64,000 nt of DNA, taken from contig CAYLHB010000001.1 of assembly GCA_964383505.1 (NCBI GenBank), positions 1 through 64,000 of the forward strand, given 5' to 3'. The DNA comes from CAYLHB01 sp964383505. GTDB taxonomy: Bacteria > Patescibacteriota > Minisyncoccia > Phycocordibacterales > UBA12088. A program made the position numbers and the translations under genes. The number at the start of each line of letters is the position of its first letter. Position 1 is the first letter of the stretch. Under the pieces are notes generated by a model, which ran no database searches, had not been told where the DNA came from, and was given only the letters and a program-made list of their open reading frames with translations. Of the stretch, positions 8,052 through 15,305 are shown in pieces.

Positions 8052-9806
8052 CTACTCGCTCACCACACGAAGTACTTCCGAGATGGTAGTGGATCCTTGC
8101 GCCGCCTTGAACAAGCCGTCTTCGGGCATGGTGAGCATACCCTCGGCGCGCGCCACCCTCTCAATTTCGTTGGTACTCGCACGCTTGAGGATAAGCTCTT
8201 GAATCGTGGTCGAAACCGCGAGCACCTCGTGAATGACAAGCCGGCCCTTGTATCCGTCGGCGGATTCCTCCGATGCGACGGGTTTGTAGAAGGGGACTTC
8301 TTCGAGTTTCGCATGTTTCTCAATAACCCCCTCCTCGCGGAGCGCGCGGAGGACCGCATCAAAGTCAATGAACTTCCCGAGCGAGACCGCCTCTTCTTTG
8401 GTGAGCGTGTACTGTTCGCGTTTCCCCGCGAGCCGTCGCACGAGCCTTTGGGCGATAATCACCTTGAGCGTGGAGGTGAGGAGGAATGGCTCGATGCCCA
8501 TATCGAGGAGGCGCGGCACGGTGCCCGCCGCCGAGTTGGTGTGGAGGGTCGAGAGGACTAGGTGGCCGGTGAGCGAGGCGTTCACCGCGAGCGACGCAGT
8601 CTCCCCGTCACGAATCTCGCCGACCATGATAACGTCCGGGTCTTGACGCACGAGCGCACGCAAGCCCCGCGCAAACGTGAAGCCGATTTCCGGACGCACC
8701 TGCGTTTGATTGATGCGTGGCATCTGGTACTCAATGGGGTCTTCGATGGTCGAAATGTTGACCTCTGGAGTGTTCACAATGTCGAGCACCGTGTAGAGCG
8801 TGGTGGTCTTCCCGCTTCCCGTGGGCCCCGTGGTGAGTATCATACCGGTCGTACTTTTCGTCGCTTTATGCACGCGCTCCAAGCCCTCGCCGTGAAAACC
8901 GAGTCCCTCGAGCGAGTAGCCGCCCGCATTCTCGCGCAAGAGACGCATGACGGTCTTCTCGCCCCAGTACGTGGGGAGGAGCGACACACGGAACGAAACC
9001 TTTTCGGTATCAACTACCATTTTAAAACGACCATCTTGGGGCATACGTTTCTCGTCGAGTTTGAGGTTTGACAGCACCTTGATGCGCGCGGTGATGGGGT
9101 CGGATGCATTTTTCGGGAGTGTCATTGCATCGTGGAGAATACCGTCAATGCGGTAGCGTACGATGAGCTCGTTTTCCAAAGGTTCGATGTGGATGTCCGA
9201 CGCGTTCTGAATAATCGCGTGCTTAAGCAGGGCATTGACCACCCGCACTACAGGTAGATCTTCCGCTATCTTTTTGAGGTCGGCCTCGGACACCTCACCC
9301 CCCTCCGCATTTTCTGGCAAAATGTCGATGGACGCGCTCTCGCGCTTAATGAGGTCCCCAAATTCGTCTTTGAGTGTCTTTTGGTACTGAATGAGGGCAT
9401 GCTTGATGCTGTCCGTATCGGTGAGACGCACAAGTATTTTGAGCCCCACCTTCTTTTTTATGAAATCAATAGATCGCAGATCGGCGGTGTCAAGCATCGC
9501 GACCTCAAGCTCTTTGGGGTGCTTTTTAAACGCGATGATGTTGTGAGTGCGCGCAATCGGCTCTGGGATGAGAGAGAGCACCTCGAAAGGAATCTTCTCG
9601 TTCTTGAGGCTTATAAACGGCACGCCGAGCACGTACGCCTGCATGCGGCGCAGATCATCTTCCGAAAGGTACCCCTTGGAAACAAGAACGGTCTCAGGCG
9701 GCACATCCTTTTGCTCCGCCTCTTTCTCCGCGCCCGCATACACGCTCCGCGACACGAGACCAGAATCGAGAATGAAATTTTTGAGTTGCTCTGCGGTTGT
9801 TTGCAT
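8052..9806 (-). CDS. pilB: type IV pilus assembly ATPase (PilB/GspE family)
   Basis: A 584-residue hexameric ATPase that powers pilus extension at the cytoplasmic face. An N-terminal MshEN-like domain (residues about 1-150) is followed by the N2 domain with NASDIHIEPLEN. The catalytic core has Walker A GPTGSGKTT (about 327-335), the Asp box DPDVIMVGEIRD and the His box TGHLVLSTLHTN. The tetracysteine zinc site common in GspE/PilB near the C-terminus is absent; the equivalent stretch reads EEVPFYKPVASEESADGYKGR, leaving only the Gly-Tyr-Lys-Gly-Arg. It is the first gene of the pilus operon. No PilT retraction ATPase is seen in the window. Confidence 0.95.
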   Translation of the reverse strand: MQTTAEQLKNFILDSGLVSRSVYAGAEKEAEQKDVPPETVLVSKGYLSEDDLRRMQAYVLGVPFISLKNEKIPFEVLSLIPEPIARTHNIIAFKKHPKELEVAMLDTADLRSIDFIKKKVGLKILVRLTDTDSIKHALIQYQKTLKDEFGDLIKRESASIDILPENAEGGEVSEADLKKIAEDLPVVRVVNALLKHAIIQNASDIHIEPLENELIVRYRIDGILHDAMTLPKNASDPITARIKVLSNLKLDEKRMPQDGRFKMVVDTEKVSFRVSLLPTYWGEKTVMRLLRENAGGYSLEGLGFHGEGLERVHKATKSTTGMILTTGPTGSGKTTTLYTVLDIVNTPEVNISTIEDPIEYQMPRINQTQVRPEIGFTFARGLRALVRQDPDVIMVGEIRDGETASLAVNASLTGHLVLSTLHTNSAAGTVPRLLDMGIEPFLLTSTLKVIIAQRLVRRLAGKREQYTLTKEEAVSLGKFIDFDAVLRALREEGVIEKHAKLEEVPFYKPVASEESADGYKGRLVIHEVLAVSTTIQELILKRASTNEIERVARAEGMLTMPEDGLFKAAQGSTTISEVLRVVSE

Positions 9807-9841
9807 AGCACAACACGGCGCCCGCGCCTTCCATTGTCCCT

Positions 9842-9847
9842 ATTGTA
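9842..9847 (-). promoter_or_regulatory. extended -10 promoter of the pilus operon (predicted)
   Basis: On the minus strand TACAAT is preceded by Thy-Gly-Gly (an extended -10). It lies 35 bases upstream of the pilB ATG. A TTGACA also occurs on this strand, but 29 bases upstream of the hexamer, which is too far to be its -35. The region is divergent with the nusA promoter. Confidence 0.45.
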
Positions 9848-9907
9848 CCAGCATACACCTCGCATGTGTGATGAGTTGTCAACAAACATATGCGGCGGGC
9901 AAAGTAG

Positions 9908-9935
9908 TTGACAACCCCCTCCGCCATGCTACAAT
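9908..9935 (+). promoter_or_regulatory. nusA promoter
   Basis: TTGACA at 9908-9913 and TACAAT at 9930-9935 with a 16-base spacer: the strongest-looking promoter in the divergent pilB/nusA gap. Transcription should start near 9942. Confidence 0.75.
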
Positions 9936-9950
9936 CACCATATCAGCAAC

Positions 9951-9974
9951 GTCCCCCGAGCGGGGGCATTTTTA
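9951..9974 (+). terminator. terminator-like hairpin in the nusA leader (possible attenuator)
   Basis: CCCCC-GAGC-GGGGG at 9953-9966 is followed by CATTTTTATT. It lies about ten bases after the predicted start of the nusA transcript and 50 bases before the ATG, so it is positioned to terminate early. It could also block transcription toward pilB. NusA itself acts on such hairpins, so autoregulation is plausible but not shown. Confidence 0.5.
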
Positions 9975-10021
9975 TTGGCATTATTCAGTAGTAGCTACCT
10001 AATACGGTATACAAACCACAT

Positions 10022-11380
10022 ATGTTATTCGATTTGAAAGTCATAAACTCCGTCCTTAGCGAGCTCGAGGAGGAACGCGGGATACCGCGAGAGCGGGTGC
10101 TTGAAGCTATTGAGAGCGCGCTCGCGACCGCCTACAAGCGCGAGTACGGCAAGCGCGGTCAGGTGGTGCGCGCAAAGTTTGATATCAATTCCGGCGCCAC
10201 CGAGTTTTTTCAGGTGAAGTTTGTCGTCGATGAGACACGGGTGCGCATGCCGGAAGAGGAGGAAGAGGGTGGGGAGGGGCATACGAGCTCACACGCAGCA
10301 TCCACGGAAGACGGCGAGGTGGACGACCGCGCACGCTTCGACCCGGAGAAGCACATTCTCATTGAGGACGCACGCCGTATCAAAAAGGGTGTCGAGGTCG
10401 ACGAGGAGCTCGTGTTCCCACTCGAGCCCAAGGAAGATTTCGGGCGCATCGCGGCACAAACCGCGAAGCAGGTCATCATTCAAAAAATACGCGAGGCAGA
10501 GAAGGTCTCCATCCTCGGAGAGTTCGAAGGTCGCGAGGGCGAGATCGTCTCGGGCACCGTGGAGCGCGTCGAGCGTGGCAACATCTGGATTAACCTCGGC
10601 CGTACCCAAGCGCTCTTACCCTTCGACGAGCAGATACCCGGCGAACGGTTCCGCCAAGGGGAGCGCGTGCGCGCGTACCTCTACGACGTGGAAGAGGGCC
10701 CGCGCGGTGTGGTCATTCGCATTTCTCGCAGTCACCCGAAATTCTTGGAGAAGCTCTTTGCCCAAGAGGCGCCCGAGCTCGCGAGTGGCGCCATTGTCAT
10801 CAAGTCAATCGCGCGCGAGCCGGGGAGCCGCTCAAAAATCGCGGTACACGCCAATGACCCGCATATTGACCCTGTGGGCGCCCTCGTGGGCCAGCGGGGT
10901 GTGCGCGTCTCGACCGTGATGAGCGAGCTCGGGGGCGAAAAAATTGATATTATTGAGTGGGATGCGGAGCCCGCACACTTCATTGAGGACGCGCTCTCGC
11001 CCGCGAAGGTGGTGGACGTGGTGATTGACGAAGAGGCGCATAAAGCGATTGTGGAGGTCTCTGAAGACCAACAGTCGCTCGCGATAGGCCGTGGCGGACA
11101 AAACGTGCGCCTCGCGGCGAAGCTCACCGGCTGGCGTATCGATATTCACTCCATTCAAGGCGAAAGCATGGCGGGAGCGGACGAGGAGGGAGAGGAAGTG
11201 CTTGTCAAGGCCACCGAAACCGTCGAAGATGCGGGCACGGGCGACACTGCAGACGAAGGTGCTCCCGAGACGGACGAAGCCGGAGAAACAAAGAATTCCG
11301 TAACCGAGGAGTCTGAGTCCAAGGAATCACCCACCGAGAGCGAGAGTATGGGGCCCACTGACGACGATGAGAAAGCGTAA
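10022..11380 (+). CDS. nusA: transcription termination/antitermination factor NusA
   Basis: A 452-residue RNA polymerase-associated factor that modulates pausing and termination. Domains in order: the N-terminal polymerase-binding domain (1 to about 125), interrupted near residues 78-105 by an acidic insertion (EEEEEGGEGHTSSH and following); an S1 domain (GEIVSGTVERVERGNIWINL, about 178-245); and tandem KH domains, ending with the canonical GRGGQNVRLAAKLTGWRIDI near residues 355-375. A roughly 75-residue acidic Glu/Asp/Ser/Thr tail follows. No rimP or infB flanks it, unlike the classic operon. Inorganic pyrophosphatase follows 26 bases later. A promoter and a terminator-like hairpin precede it. 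Confidence 0.95.
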   Translation: MLFDLKVINSVLSELEEERGIPRERVLEAIESALATAYKREYGKRGQVVRAKFDINSGATEFFQVKFVVDETRVRMPEEEEEGGEGHTSSHAASTEDGEVDDRARFDPEKHILIEDARRIKKGVEVDEELVFPLEPKEDFGRIAAQTAKQVIIQKIREAEKVSILGEFEGREGEIVSGTVERVERGNIWINLGRTQALLPFDEQIPGERFRQGERVRAYLYDVEEGPRGVVIRISRSHPKFLEKLFAQEAPELASGAIVIKSIAREPGSRSKIAVHANDPHIDPVGALVGQRGVRVSTVMSELGGEKIDIIEWDAEPAHFIEDALSPAKVVDVVIDEEAHKAIVEVSEDQQSLAIGRGGQNVRLAAKLTGWRIDIHSIQGESMAGADEEGEEVLVKATETVEDAGTGDTADEGAPETDEAGETKNSVTEESESKESPTESESMGPTDDDEKA

Positions 11381-11406
11381 TCTTTACCACTTCTAACACT
11401 CGCACT

Positions 11407-11943
11407 ATGAACCTATGGCACGATATCCCTCTTGGCAAAAATGCGCCGGAGGAATTCAACACAATTATTGAGATACCGAAGGGTTCCTACAATAAATATG
11501 AGATAGACAAGGAGACGGGTCTCATCGCGCTCGACCGCGCAAACTACACCGCTGCTCCCTATCCCTTCGATTACGGGTTCGCTCCCCAGACCTACTGGGA
11601 GGACAACGACCCTTTGGACGTGGTGGTACTCACCACCTTCCCCCTTTCCGCGGGCATACTTGTAAAGGTGCGCCCCGTCGCGGTACTCGACATGATTGAT
11701 GACGGCGACTCCGACATGAAGGTGCTCGCGGTCCCGGCGGATGACAGGCGATGGGACGATGTAAGCGACCTTGCCGACCTCAACAAGCACAACCTCAAAG
11801 AGTATGAGCACTTCTTCCAAACCTACAAGGCGCTCAAAGGAAAGCCCGCACCAGTCGAGACGCGCGGGTACAAAAGCAAATTGGAGACCTTGGAAATTGT
11901 GCGAAAGGCAATCGCACTCTATCAAGAGAAGTTTGGGAAGTAG
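11407..11943 (+). CDS. ppa: family I inorganic pyrophosphatase
   Basis: Hydrolyses pyrophosphate to phosphate in the cytoplasm and so pulls nucleic acid and tRNA-charging reactions forward. The 178-residue length is typical for the bacterial family I enzyme. The signature WEDNDPLDVVVL carries the metal-binding Asp residues, and upstream are the conserved IEIPKGSYNKYEIDKETG and YPFDYGFAPQT segments. The C-terminal HFFQTYKALKGK segment is also standard. It probably belongs to the nusA transcription unit (26-base gap). No clear terminator follows, but a promoter for the next gene lies at about 12025. Confidence 0.96.
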   Translation: MNLWHDIPLGKNAPEEFNTIIEIPKGSYNKYEIDKETGLIALDRANYTAAPYPFDYGFAPQTYWEDNDPLDVVVLTTFPLSAGILVKVRPVAVLDMIDDGDSDMKVLAVPADDRRWDDVSDLADLNKHNLKEYEHFFQTYKALKGKPAPVETRGYKSKLETLEIVRKAIALYQEKFGK

Positions 11944-12024
11944 ATAAAATAATAGGGTGTGCCGAATGGATTCTCGCAATCCACACATCCCCCCATCCGC
12001 CACGCATCGTCGGGGCGGTTTTGG

Positions 12025-12060
12025 TATACTGGCAGTACTTACTAGTAAGTAGTTTTTTTA
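12025..12060 (+). promoter_or_regulatory. extended -10 promoter followed by a small hairpin and T-run
   Basis: TATACT at 12025-12030 is preceded by Thy-Gly-Gly. Downstream, TACTTA-CTAG-TAAGTA (about 12035-12052) is followed by seven T, directly before the gene at 12066. The hairpin is weak (six A/T-rich pairs); it may attenuate transcription or mark the end of the ppa transcript. Confidence 0.4.
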
Positions 12061-12065
12061 TACCT

Positions 12066-12800
12066 ATGACTCAAACAGTCACTCGTCATTCAGGAGTCGC
12101 CTTGGGCGTCGTCGCATTCGCGCTCCTTGCGACACTCGCACTCGTCGCAGAAGCACAGGAGTCCAACACACTACGAGAAGAGCGACGAACGCTCTATAAT
12201 GAAAATCAAACACAACGAGAAGACCTCCGGAATGAACAAAGGGATGAACGAGACGCCATGCGCATGGGTAGCACCACTCCTGGGGATGCGCGCACACTCT
12301 ACAAGGAACAGATGGAGGAGCGGAGGGCACTCTTTCAAGAGAACAGTGGCGAGCGGCAGGCGTTTCGTAATGAAGCACAAGCGCGGGTGACCCAAAACAT
12401 GTCACGCTTTCTCGCCCGCACCGTAGAGCTTATGAACCGAATGACCGTTTGGTTGGGAGAGGTGAGTGTGAAGATAGAGGGTCGTATTGCAAAAATTGAG
12501 GCGCAGGGCGCAGATGTATCAACTGCACAAATCTTGCTGGGAGAGGCGAATAGCGCGCTCGGTGCAGCAAAGGAGAGTATCACCACACTAGAGATGACAC
12601 TCAACGATGCTGTAGCTTCAGAAGATCCTACAAGCAAGCAAGAGGAGATTCGTACGTTGATGAAAAATGCGCGCGATGCGCTTGTCGCGGCACGAGTCGC
12701 CTACGGCGACGTCGTTGCTGAGCTTAGAAAATTGGTTGATGGTAAACGCACCCAACAGTCTGGTAATTCGGCTCCCACCATCGAGCAAAGTGTTGAGTAA
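12066..12800 (+). CDS. secreted coiled-coil protein, unknown function
   Basis: A 244-residue protein with an N-terminal signal peptide or membrane anchor (hydrophobic GVALGVVAFALLATLALVAEA, written here as two parts of one helix around residues 10-30). It continues with a long Glu/Arg/Gln-rich stretch (residues 35-115) that should form a coiled coil. A second half is predicted all-helical, with ELMNRMTVWLGEVSVKIEGR and evenly spaced Ala/Leu. I recognise no catalytic motif. It resembles lineage-specific extracytoplasmic helical proteins seen beside DUF-type proteins in CPR genomes. The ATG at 12066 is chosen because the upstream part of the frame overlaps the predicted promoter. The acidic membrane protein that follows is probably cotranscribed. 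Confidence 0.75.
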   Translation: MTQTVTRHSGVALGVVAFALLATLALVAEAQESNTLREERRTLYNENQTQREDLRNEQRDERDAMRMGSTTPGDARTLYKEQMEERRALFQENSGERQAFRNEAQARVTQNMSRFLARTVELMNRMTVWLGEVSVKIEGRIAKIEAQGADVSTAQILLGEANSALGAAKESITTLEMTLNDAVASEDPTSKQEEIRTLMKNARDALVAARVAYGDVVAELRKLVDGKRTQQSGNSAPTIEQSVE

Positions 12801-12825
12801 CTCTTAATTTGTAACCTCTATAATT

Positions 12826-13251
12826 ATGGATGAACAAAACAACACACCAGCCACAACGGAACAATCCGCGCATGCAGACGCAACACCTCAAGTATCGGAA
12901 GACACCCACACACGCTCGCTCGTGCTCGTGCTTGCCGGATTGGTCGTTCTCTTGCTCCTGTTTGGTATCTACCTGTGGGGTTCGAGTATGACAAGCGTAG
13001 AAGACATACCGTATCCTGAAGAACTTCCCGTTCCGCCAACCAATCCATCTATTCCCACAGAAGCACTTGACGAGTTGTCCCAGGAACTGCCACCCCTTTC
13101 ACCGAGCGACGAGGTAGATGCACTTGAGGCCGATTTGAATGCCCTCGATATTGATGGTCTCGATGCCGAGTTTGAGGCACTTGAACGCGAGCTTGACGCC
13201 GCCGCTAAAAGTCTCGAAGAGACTTCATCAGAAACACTTGAGGTGCAGTAA
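12826..13251 (+). CDS. acidic single-pass membrane protein, unknown function
   Basis: A 141-residue protein with a polar 29-residue cytoplasmic N-terminus, one strong transmembrane helix (SLVLVLAGLVVLLLLFGIYLW, about 31-51), then a Pro-rich linker and an acidic Leu/Asp/Glu repeat region (VDALEADLNALDIDGLDAE and onward). That last region probably forms an amphipathic extracytoplasmic helix. There is no recognisable domain. It follows the coiled-coil secreted protein by 25 bases; the shared topology suggests an envelope pair. A TATAAT lies immediately before the ATG, too close to serve this start codon. Confidence 0.72.
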   Translation: MDEQNNTPATTEQSAHADATPQVSEDTHTRSLVLVLAGLVVLLLLFGIYLWGSSMTSVEDIPYPEELPVPPTNPSIPTEALDELSQELPPLSPSDEVDALEADLNALDIDGLDAEFEALERELDAAAKSLEETSSETLEVQ

Positions 13252-13271
13252 GGGTGCGATCTTTCTGGAGT

Positions 13272-13300
13272 TTGCGTTTTCTCTCACGCCACGATAGACT
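13272..13300 (+). promoter_or_regulatory. tig promoter, predicted leaderless
   Basis: TTGCGT at 13272-13277, 17-base spacer, TAGACT at 13295-13300. The ATG of tig follows after only six bases, so the mRNA should have essentially no 5' leader. Confidence 0.6.
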
Positions 13301-13306
13301 CGTGCG

Positions 13307-14377
13307 ATGTCTGGTCATACCCACGAGCACGCGCTCTGCGCCAACGTACGGCTTGAGCGTAAACCCGATTCATTGGCGGTTCTTAAGGGTGAGATACCCG
13401 TTACTACCATTGCCGCGTACCGCACCAAAGCGCTCCACCACCTCGGAAAATATGTCGAGCTACCCGGCTTTCGCAAGGGGCACGTGCCGGTCGAACGACT
13501 CGTGGCGCATGTGGGCGAGCCTCGCATACTTGAAGAAACTGCGGAGCTGGTGCTCGACCACGGCTACGGCCACCTTGTAGAAGAGCACCGCTTGCGTCCG
13601 ATTACACGCCCCGCCATCACGCTCACCAAACTGGCGTTGGGAAACCCGATTGAGTTTACAATCGAGGTCCCCATCTACCCGGAGCTTACCCTGCCCGACT
13701 ACAAAGTGCTCGCACAGCAGGTGGTGAGAGAGCATGGAGATGTGGACGCACAGGTGGTTTCTGACGCCGAAGCGCAGGAGGAAATCACCCGTTTACGAAA
13801 AATGCTTGGTAACGCGGACGCAAGCACGCCTGAGGCAGAGCTACCCGCGTTCGACGATGGTGTGGTGCGCTCGCTCGGCGATTTCAAAGACGTTGCGGAT
13901 TTCACCAAACAGCTGAAGCAGAGGTTACTCGAAGAAAAGAAACGCTCTGCGTGTGAAAAGCGCCGTATCGCTATCGCGGATACCCTCGTGAAAGCGACGA
14001 AGGGAGAGATTCCCGCCGTCATGGTGGACCATGAGCTTGAGCGGATGAAGTACGAATTTGAGCACACGCTCGCGCAGATGGGCGCGTCGTGGAATGACTA
14101 CACTGCGCGCCAGGGGAAAACGGACGATGAGGTGAGGGCGAGCTGGCGCGAGGATGCCCGCAAGCGCGTGCTCCTCGACCTTACCCTCATGGAGATTGCT
14201 CGCAAGGAGAGTATTTTCCCTGATGCTGATGCGGTGGAACAGCAGGTACGTGGCATCGTCGCGCGCCACCCCGACGTGAATGAGGAGAACGTGCGCACCC
14301 ACATCGTTGCCTCACACACCAATGACGCGGTATTCGCCTTCTTGGAAGCTGGCGCGGTCCCCGCAAATGTTGCATAG
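13307..14377 (+). CDS. tig: trigger factor lacking the PPIase domain
   Basis: A ribosome-bound chaperone for nascent chains. The ribosome-binding signature is present as GFRKGHVP (residues 54-61; usually GFRKGKVP) within a normal N-terminal domain. At 356 residues it is about 80-100 shorter than standard trigger factor. After the N-domain strand YPELTLPDYKVLAQQV the sequence passes via a short linker into the C-terminal helical arms (VADFTKQLKQRLLEEKKRS, then AIADTLVKATKGEIP). The middle FKBP-like peptidyl-prolyl isomerase domain is therefore missing. The C-terminal arms look complete. Placement upstream of clpP follows the common tig-clpP order, although clpP has its own promoter. Confidence 0.93.
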   Translation: MSGHTHEHALCANVRLERKPDSLAVLKGEIPVTTIAAYRTKALHHLGKYVELPGFRKGHVPVERLVAHVGEPRILEETAELVLDHGYGHLVEEHRLRPITRPAITLTKLALGNPIEFTIEVPIYPELTLPDYKVLAQQVVREHGDVDAQVVSDAEAQEEITRLRKMLGNADASTPEAELPAFDDGVVRSLGDFKDVADFTKQLKQRLLEEKKRSACEKRRIAIADTLVKATKGEIPAVMVDHELERMKYEFEHTLAQMGASWNDYTARQGKTDDEVRASWREDARKRVLLDLTLMEIARKESIFPDADAVEQQVRGIVARHPDVNEENVRTHIVASHTNDAVFAFLEAGAVPANVA

Positions 14378-14413
14378 AATTAGAACACAACAACCTCCCA
14401 GCAAAGCACTTCG

Positions 14414-14441
14414 TTGCGATGCTGTCAAAACCTGCTACACT
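14414..14441 (+). promoter_or_regulatory. clpP promoter
   Basis: TTGCGA at 14414-14419 and TACACT at 14436-14441, 16-base spacer, 22 bases before the clpP ATG. Confidence 0.6.
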
Positions 14442-14463
14442 ACGTGGGTAACCTATTCTCACT

Positions 14464-15072
14464 ATGTCACACACCAAAACACAGAACATGCTTATCCCTA
14501 TGGTCATCGAGAAGACCCAGCACGGGGAACGAGCGTACGATATATACTCCCGCCTCCTCAAGGAGCGGATTATTTTCATTGACGGGGTCATCGAGGACCA
14601 CACCGCAAACCTCGTGGTGGCTCAACTCCTGTTCCTCGCGGCGGAAGACCCCAAGAAAGATGTGCAGATCTATGTCAACTCACCCGGTGGGTCGGTTACC
14701 GCTGGACTCGCGATTCTCGACACCATGAACTACATAAAGCCGGACGTGTCGACGGTCTGTGTCGGTCTCGCCGCCTCAATGGCATCTGTTATCCTCGCCG
14801 CGGGGTCAAGAGGGAAGCGATTTGCCCTCCTCAACAGCGAGGTGATGATTCATCAGCCATGGGGCGGGGTGCAAGGGCAGGCGTCTGACATTGAGATTAC
14901 CGCGCGACACATCCTCGCCACCCGTGACCGCCTCAACAAGATTCTTGCGAAAGCGACCGGCCAAACGCTCGAAAAGATTGAGAAGGACGTCGACCGCGAC
15001 TTCTTTATGACCGCAGAGGAAGCGAAGAAGTACGGCATCATCGACCAAATTCACAAAGGGAAAGCAGCGTAG
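14464..15072 (+). CDS. clpP: ATP-dependent Clp protease proteolytic subunit
   Basis: The serine peptidase subunit of the Clp machine, a tetradecameric barrel that degrades proteins delivered by ClpX or ClpA/C. The 202-residue sequence has the complete triad in the expected spacing: Ser105 (GLAASMAS), His130 (MIHQPWGG) and Asp179 (near VDRDFFM). The handle region and the hydrophobic N-terminal loop (MLIPMVIEKTQHGERAYDIY) are typical. No clpX or clpA is in the window. No Shine-Dalgarno is visible before the ATG. It follows tig but has its own promoter. Confidence 0.97.
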   Translation: MSHTKTQNMLIPMVIEKTQHGERAYDIYSRLLKERIIFIDGVIEDHTANLVVAQLLFLAAEDPKKDVQIYVNSPGGSVTAGLAILDTMNYIKPDVSTVCVGLAASMASVILAAGSRGKRFALLNSEVMIHQPWGGVQGQASDIEITARHILATRDRLNKILAKATGQTLEKIEKDVDRDFFMTAEEAKKYGIIDQIHKGKAA

Positions 15073-15091
15073 CGCCCTCCTCGAGCCGTTT

Positions 15092-15119
15092 TTGCGTACC
15101 GCATATTTTCTGCTATACT
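15092..15119 (+). promoter_or_regulatory. rny promoter with a long leader
   Basis: TTGCGT at 15092-15097 and TATACT at 15114-15119 with a 16-base spacer and an upstream TGC (extended -10). The leader to the rny ATG is about 180 bases. It contains hairpins (GGAAC...GTTCC near 15147; CACGAA...TTCGTG near 15217) and short ATG frames that I do not call as genes. Confidence 0.6.
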
Positions 15120-15305
15120 CCAACTACGTCATTGTATTGATAATTTAGGAACTTTTAATTGATGTTCCGCTCCGGTATGCGTTCTCACACTACGACACTT
15201 TCGCCCGCATCACTTTCACGAAATTGCTTTTTCGTGGCTCAAGATATGGCTATTGTGCGTATTTTGCACCAGTAAGAACACGTGCGGCGCGGGACCATCC
15301 CGCTT

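Noticed and set aside
15161..15274. 37-codon frame in the rny leader
   Set aside because: No ribosome site, poor composition and overlap with leader hairpins; not enough to call a gene.
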